Shown here one piece after another: positions 60,338 to 64,000 of a stretch of 64,000 nt of DNA. Below the pieces are notes generated by a model. That model did not search any database. It had not been told where the DNA came from and was given only the letters and a program-made list of their open reading frames with translations. The stretch comes from Halegenticoccus soli (lineage in GTDB: Archaea; Halobacteriota; Halobacteria; Halobacteriales; Haloferacaceae). The translations under genes were made by a program, and so were the position numbers. The number at the start of each line of letters is the position of its first letter. The stretch's first letter is position 1. The stretch lies in NCBI RefSeq assembly GCF_002844195.1, contig NZ_PEND01000007.1:1-64000 (forward strand). The letters run 5' to 3'.

Positions 60338-61606
60338 ATGCTGGAAACAACCCGTACATATCGAGCGAAAATCGTCAACCACTCTCAAGTGAGTGACGAT
60401 CTCGATGACTGCGGGCACTCGGCATCCAAACTGTGGAACGTCGCTCGCTACCACATCCAACAAGAATGGGATGATACTGGCGAGATTCCGTCTGAGGCCG
60501 ACCTCAAGCGCGAATTAAAAGACCACGAACGATACAGTGACCTGCATTCTCAGTCAAGTCAGCGTGTTCTCGAAGAACTCGCTGAGTCGTTCACCGGCTG
60601 GTTCAAAAAGCGCAAGAACGGCGACACAGACGCCAATCCACCCGGCTACCGCAAGCGAGGCGACAACCACCCACGCTCCACCGTGACGTGGAAGCAGAAC
60701 GGCATCAAGCACGATTCCAAGCACAACCAACTCCGTCTGAGCAAAGGCTTCAACCTGAAGAACCACCGCTCAGACTTCATCCTCGTAGAGTACGAGACTC
60801 GACCGGACGTGACCGTGGGGAACATCCAGCAGGTGCGAGCCGTGTGGAACGGCGACCGCTGGGAACTGCACCTCGTCTGCAAGGTCGAGATTCCTGTTGA
60901 GGACGCTCCCGGCGACAACACCGCGGGTATCGACCTTGGCATCAGCAACTACCTCGCTATCGCCTACGACGATGGGGACGCTGAGTTGTATCCGGGGAAC
61001 GTTCTCAAGCAGGACAAGCACTACTTCACCCGCGACGAGTACGACACTGAGGGCAAAAACGGCCCCTCTCGTCGTGCGCTTCGTGCCCGACAGAAGTTGT
61101 CTCGGCGGAAAGACCACTTCCTGCACGCTCTCGCTAAGCACGTCGTAGAGCGGTGCATCGACCATAAGGTCGGTCGCATCGCCATCGGTGACTTGGGCGA
61201 TATTCGTGAGGATGAGAACGGTGACTCGCGGAGCTGGGGCAAGCGTGGGAACAAGAAACTCCACGGCTGGGAGTTCGACCGTTTCACGACCTTGCTCGAA
61301 TACAAAGCCGAAGAACACGGTATCCTCGTTGACCGCACAAGCGAGCGAGATACAAGCAAGACGTGTTCGTGCTGTGGTCGAAAGCGTGACGCGAATCGTG
61401 TGGAGCGTGGCTTGTACGTCTGTGAGTCATGCGGTGTGACGATGAACGCGGACGTGAATGGAGCGGTGAACATTCGCAGAAAGATAACTCAGAATCCTCC
61501 AACAGGGGATATGAGTAACGGTCGTTTGGCACGGCCAGTAGCCTACCTGTTCAATCAAACCTCGGGGCGTTTCGCACCGAGCGAACAGGTGGGTTGCGAA
61601 CCTTAA
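60338..61606 (+). CDS. tnpB: RNA-guided endonuclease TnpB
   Basis: TnpB (422 aa) uses an omega-RNA from the element's right end to cut DNA. The N-terminal helix-turn-helix region (SASKLWNVARYHIQQEWDD) leads to the split RuvC: GIDLGISN (Asp199), IAIGDLGDIREDENG, and NADVNGAVNI (Asp372). Between the last two is a CxxC...CxxC zinc finger (Cys343/346 and Cys362/365). The usual E-D-L of the second RuvC motif reads G-D-L (Gly284-Asp285), with Glu291 nearby. This is common in haloarchaeal TnpBs and may be a relocated catalytic Glu. The frame is intact. Confidence 0.93.
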   Translation: MLETTRTYRAKIVNHSQVSDDLDDCGHSASKLWNVARYHIQQEWDDTGEIPSEADLKRELKDHERYSDLHSQSSQRVLEELAESFTGWFKKRKNGDTDANPPGYRKRGDNHPRSTVTWKQNGIKHDSKHNQLRLSKGFNLKNHRSDFILVEYETRPDVTVGNIQQVRAVWNGDRWELHLVCKVEIPVEDAPGDNTAGIDLGISNYLAIAYDDGDAELYPGNVLKQDKHYFTRDEYDTEGKNGPSRRALRARQKLSRRKDHFLHALAKHVVERCIDHKVGRIAIGDLGDIREDENGDSRSWGKRGNKKLHGWEFDRFTTLLEYKAEEHGILVDRTSERDTSKTCSCCGRKRDANRVERGLYVCESCGVTMNADVNGAVNIRRKITQNPPTGDMSNGRLARPVAYLFNQTSGRFAPSEQVGCEP

Positions 61607-61675
61607 TATCCCAACGCTCGGGAATCCTCGCCCTTTAGGGCGGGGAGGATGTCAACTGCCCCCTGTACCGAGCGA
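61500..61675 (+). ncRNA. predicted omega-RNA (reRNA) and guide of tnpB
   Basis: By analogy with ISDra2, the scaffold comes from the tnpB 3' end and right-end hairpin. The guide is the flank directly after TCAA, here about 61656-61675. The 5' boundary is a guess; only the TCAA junction and right hairpin can be read from the sequence. Confidence 0.45.
61622..61650 (+). repeat. right-end subterminal hairpin
   Basis: ATCCTC/GAGGAT and GCCC/GGGC pair around TTTA with a small bulge. GAAT stands at its 5' foot, matching the right guide tetranucleotide I recall for IS608. Confidence 0.65.
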
Positions 61676-62241
61676 TTCCTCAGACTGTTTCCGGTGACCC
61701 CCTGGGAACCGATACGCGCTCTGTATTCAGCAGATATCTCGACACCTATCACTGACCGAGGGTTTCAACAAGGCCGCGGGAATGGTTCTCCTCACGCGGC
61801 TGGTTTCTGCGTGGCTTCTTCCGGACGCCCGAGCCTCGATTTCGGCGAGCGCGTGACGTGTTCCCACGGCGGGATGGGCGCTCTTTACTCATCTCGAAGA
61901 TCGATCCCCGACGACGAACGTTGCGTTCGCCCGCGTTGACACCGCTGGTTTGCGGAGCGTGAGCGGGCCGAGCGGGAAACGGACGGACGCGGGAAGCGGG
62001 TCCCGACGTCAGTACCCGGACCTCTCGATGGGTTACGCCCGACGCTGTCGAAGGCGCGGGTTACGTCGTGACGACGCGTTGCTCGGTTGATCAGCACCGC
62101 TCGGACGGCTGGAGCGCCAGGGTGCCGTCTGGGAACTCAAAACGTCCGATTCCGGTACCGACGGAACGAGCGCACTAATCGCGTCACAGCGGTGTTCGGC
62201 GACCGGGAAGACGCCGCTGAGCGCCGCATTGCCGATCCCAC
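61656..62241. other. spacer with IS debris and no intact gene
   Basis: No convincing gene is present in these 586 nt. The left part is the target flank of the tnpB element. The stretch 61729-61785 looks like the end of a haloarchaeal IS read from the other strand. The rest (61790-62240) is GC-rich, with short frames of atypical codon use, probably decayed sequence. Confidence 0.45.
61729..61785 (-). mobile_element. probable terminal remnant of an ISH/IS5-like element
   Basis: On the reverse strand it begins GGCCTTGTTGAAACCCTCGG and passes through a GGTGTCGAGATATCTG segment to CTGAATAC. This is the kind of terminus I associate with haloarchaeal IS5-type elements. TATTCAGCAG also occurs at 58767-58776, beside the transposase remnant, so both fragments may come from one element type. 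Confidence 0.4.
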
Positions 62242-62628
62242 CTACGTCCCGTCCTCTCCCGGAACCCGCCCCGCCTCCTGTTCTTCAGCCCATTCGAGGA
62301 TGGGATCTAATCGCTGACACAACTGTTCTCCGGACGCGGTGAGGTCGTACTCGACCCGCGGTGGGATCTCCGCGTACTGCTCCCGAGAGAGGTACCCGGC
62401 CTCGACGAGTTCATCGAGGCGAGTTGACAGCGTCGAACTGCTCACCCCGCCGAAGGCGTCCTCTATCTCGCTGTATCTAGCTGGTCCGATCGCCCCCACG
62501 ACGCAGATCACCTGCATCGCGTACCGGCGACTGAGGATGTCCATCACCCCACCTAACGGACAGTAGCAGACGATCTCGCGGTTCTGCGAATTCGGGGCGT
62601 CAGTTGACGTGTCGGGTGTTTCTCCCAT
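62242..62628 (-). CDS. HxlR-family winged-helix regulator
   Basis: This 128-aa regulator is of the HxlR/YodB family: CYCPLGGVMDILSRRYAMQVICVVGAIGPARYSEIEDAFGGVSSSTLSTRLDELVEAGYLSREQYAEIPPRVEYDLTASGEQL. Two cysteines near residue 21-23 (VCYC) sit where thiol-sensing family members carry a redox Cys. It is divergent from the Cys-Cys protein gene and likely controls it through the dyad at 62668-62683. It may sense electrophiles, metal or redox state, by inference. Confidence 0.9.
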   Translation of the reverse strand: MGETPDTSTDAPNSQNREIVCYCPLGGVMDILSRRYAMQVICVVGAIGPARYSEIEDAFGGVSSSTLSTRLDELVEAGYLSREQYAEIPPRVEYDLTASGEQLCQRLDPILEWAEEQEAGRVPGEDGT

Positions 62629-62667
62629 AGCTTTCGTTCACCGCACTTCGTTCGATACTTCGGACTT

Positions 62668-62683
62668 GACAGTATAAACAGTC
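62668..62683 (+). promoter_or_regulatory. possible HxlR operator overlapping the TATA box
   Basis: GACAGT-ATAA-ACAGTC is an inverted repeat with 5 of 6 matching positions per arm. It contains TATAAA of the divergent 62708 gene (centre about 32 nt before its ATG). Binding there would block TBP. Confidence 0.45.
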
Positions 62684-62707
62684 CCGTATTCAAAGTAACA
62701 GCGTCCC

Positions 62708-63046
62708 ATGAGTCGGAACGATACGTCACGAGATGTCGCGTGCACGCTGACTGAAGAACAGGAACGAGAGCGGAGCGAGGAGGTCCGCTCTCGTCTCATC
62801 GCCAACTACGTCGGATTCGAGGAGTCCGGAGACGGCTTGAGAATTCGGTTCGACGGAACTGACGAGTCGCTCCTGGCGGTCGCTCGATTCGCGTCTTCCG
62901 AGTTGAAGTGCTGTGCGTTCGCCGAGTACGGGATCACGGTATCGCCGCCGTACGAGGAGACGGTTCTGACGATCGCCGGCCCCGAAGGGACGCGGCAGAC
63001 GTTCCGCGGCGGTCTAGTCGACCGGCTGGAGGCGGGAGCCCCGTAG
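62708..63046 (+). CDS. small Cys-Cys protein of unknown function
   Basis: This 112-aa protein begins MSRNDTSRDVACTLTEEQER. The core LLAVARFASSELKCCAFAEYGITVSPPYEETVLTIAGPEGT resembles a bacterial family with L-x2-FE-x-ECCPF and LTxTGPEG, often near mercury or redox genes. The vicinal cysteines may bind a metal or form a disulfide. It is divergent from HxlR with a shared 79-nt control region. The function is unknown; a metal or electrophile response is inference. Confidence 0.75.
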   Translation: MSRNDTSRDVACTLTEEQERERSEEVRSRLIANYVGFEESGDGLRIRFDGTDESLLAVARFASSELKCCAFAEYGITVSPPYEETVLTIAGPEGTRQTFRGGLVDRLEAGAP

Positions 63047-63192
63047 ACGCCATCTCGTGCGGAAACGCGGTTTCGATTACGGAAAGTCACCGACCTCGAT
63101 TCCGAACCGACGGACGACATTTCCCTTTAGCTTCGGGGTCGTATGCGGAAGGGTAACATGGTTCGCCGGCGTAGTCTTCGGGTCGAAGAATA

Positions 63193-63990
63193 ATGGAGAC
63201 AATCACTTCAGCGGACGGGACTCCCATCGCGTTCGAACGGACGGGGAGCGGACCGCCGCTCGTACTCGTGCACGGAAGCGCCGGTGATCACACGCGGTGG
63301 GAACTGTCGGAAGTCCGTTCCGCCTTCGCGGAACACTTCACGGTCTACGCGGTCGATCGCCGTGGCCGCGGAGAGAGCGGTGACGCCGCCGAGTACGAAC
63401 TGGAACGGGAGTTCGAGGACGTGGCTGCGGTCGTCGGTTCGATCGACGACCCAGTGGTCCTGCTCGGCCACTCCTACGGCGCCCTCTGCTGCCTGGAGGC
63501 GGCCCTGCGAACCGATAATCTGCGCAAACTCGTCCTGTACGAACCGCCGCTTCCGGTCGGCGACCACGAACTCTACTCCGAGGACGTGCTCGCCGAACTG
63601 GCGGCCCTCTTGGACGACGGTGAGAACGAGCGGGCGCTCGTTCTGTTCCTGCGCGAGGTCGCCGAGATCCCGCCGGCGGAAATCGACGTGCTTCGCTCGG
63701 CACCGAACTGGCCGGACCGCGTGGCCGCGGCCCGCACACTGCCCCGCGAGACGCGGGCGCCCGCCGAGTACGAGTTCGATGCTGCTCGGTTCGCGGATCT
63801 GGTCACACCGACCCTGCTGTTGTCCGGTGGCGAGAGCCCGAAGTGGTTCAGGGAGGCGACAGACGCGGTTAACGACGCGCTCCCGAACAGTCGGATCACT
63901 ATCTTGGACGGTCAACAACACGTCGCGATGAACACCGCGCCGGACCTCTTCATCGACGAAGTACTCACGTTCGTCCGTGAGGCGAACTGA
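63193..63990 (+). CDS. alpha/beta hydrolase
   Basis: This 265-aa enzyme has LVLVHGSAGDHTRWE (oxyanion hole HG), YAVDRRGRGESGD, the nucleophile elbow GHSYGALCCLEAA and the catalytic His in DGQQHVAMNTAPDLF. Asp in the TLLLSGGESPKW region is replaced by Glu/Ser-type residues, so the acid may lie elsewhere. Ester or lactone hydrolysis is likely, and the substrate is unknown. It follows the Cys-Cys protein gene by 146 nt in the same direction and could belong to the same regulon. It ends 10 nt from the window edge. Confidence 0.9.
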   Translation: METITSADGTPIAFERTGSGPPLVLVHGSAGDHTRWELSEVRSAFAEHFTVYAVDRRGRGESGDAAEYELEREFEDVAAVVGSIDDPVVLLGHSYGALCCLEAALRTDNLRKLVLYEPPLPVGDHELYSEDVLAELAALLDDGENERALVLFLREVAEIPPAEIDVLRSAPNWPDRVAAARTLPRETRAPAEYEFDAARFADLVTPTLLLSGGESPKWFREATDAVNDALPNSRITILDGQQHVAMNTAPDLFIDEVLTFVREAN

Positions 63991-64000
63991 CGGATCAACA

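Larger units (their letters stand above)
60195..61655 (+). mobile_element. IS200/IS605-family element, IS1341-type (tnpB only)
   Basis: The ~1461-bp element has subterminal hairpins at both ends, TTAC just before the left end and TCAA as the last bases at the right end. That is the IS608 cleavage pair. There are no terminal inverted repeats or target duplications, as expected for this family. Only tnpB is present; no Y1 transposase (tnpA) is seen, so mobility would depend on one elsewhere. It sits next to the pectin-lyase-like gene. Confidence 0.85.

Noticed and set aside
61500-61655. A tnpA transposase gene
   Set aside because: No Y1 transposase motif (HUH plus Tyr) occurs on either strand within the element ends, so the element is tnpB-only.

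Overview
The window is a chromosomal segment of a haloarchaeon (class Halobacteria). The evidence is a very GC-rich sequence, acidic proteins, TATA-type promoters about 27 nt upstream of leaderless starts, a TFB general transcription factor, halocyanin, UPF0058 and other small haloarchaeal families, archaeal lipid and mevalonate genes, and an intron-less tRNA-Arg. I cannot fix the genus from sequence alone. Almost everything looks like ordinary housekeeping chromosome. The accessory-looking part is about 58.5-62.1 kb.

Layout. 0-6.4 kb: the 5' end of a selenium-binding protein, TFB, a secreted nuclease with a lamin-tail domain, a small unknown gene overlapping a METTL5-like methyltransferase, a rhomboid protease, UPF0058 and a ribbon-helix-helix protein. 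6.5-18.5 kb: a molybdopterin oxidoreductase, then a menaquinone block (menF, menD, menB, menA, menC, probable menE). The block is interrupted by a VapBC-like pair, an MFS permease and a halocyanin gene. menC carries an in-frame 21-bp tandem repeat. 18.6-22.8 kb: ThuA-like protein, nucleoside hydrolase, two very small genes, an unrecognised protein and a double SnoaL-like protein. 22.9-28.8 kb: pyrB-pyrI, then two glutamate dehydrogenase paralogues flanking a CitE-family lyase, and a MaoC hot-dog hydratase. 28.8-34.9 kb: two PH-domain membrane proteins, a DUF5658 protein, an acyl-CoA carboxyltransferase with a PccX-like N-terminus, a gluconeogenic fba-fbp operon and an HhH protein.

35-50 kb: hydroxyacyl-CoA dehydrogenase, a DUF302 protein, mvaD with a possible structured leader, NDH-2-like dehydrogenase, BtpA, a GNAT enzyme, a PurM/HypE-like protein, a CNNM-CBS protein, an AstE-like hydrolase, a CBS protein, a glucuronyl-epimerase-like lipoprotein, an HTH-10 regulator, a methyltransferase, and a creatininase / sodium symporter / 46-aa protein set. 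50-58.5 kb: tRNA-Arg(UCG), a UbiA-type archaeal lipid prenyltransferase, a RecA-like ATPase, a CoA-binding protein, a cysteine synthase-like enzyme, surE, a Ca/Na exchanger, an AAC(3)-like acetyltransferase and a beta-carbonic anhydrase. 58.5-62.1 kb: a decayed IS5-like transposase tail, an oligogalacturonate lyase-like gene, a complete IS1341-type (tnpB-only) element and further IS-like debris. 62.2-64 kb: an HxlR regulator divergent from a Cys-Cys protein, and an alpha/beta hydrolase.

How they work together. The men genes make menaquinone, which the NDH-2-like enzyme and halocyanin would use in electron transport. GDH, CitE and MaoC suggest glutamate and acyl-CoA (methylaspartate-type or related) carbon flow. 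fba and fbp serve gluconeogenesis. mvaD and the UbiA prenyltransferase serve isoprenoid lipid synthesis. I did not find a clear-cut new defence or signalling system. The best leads are the PccX-PccB fusion, the H-type pseudoknot-like leader upstream of mvaD, the GDH-CitE-GDH arrangement, the tnpB element with readable ends and guide, and the HxlR/Cys-Cys gene pair.
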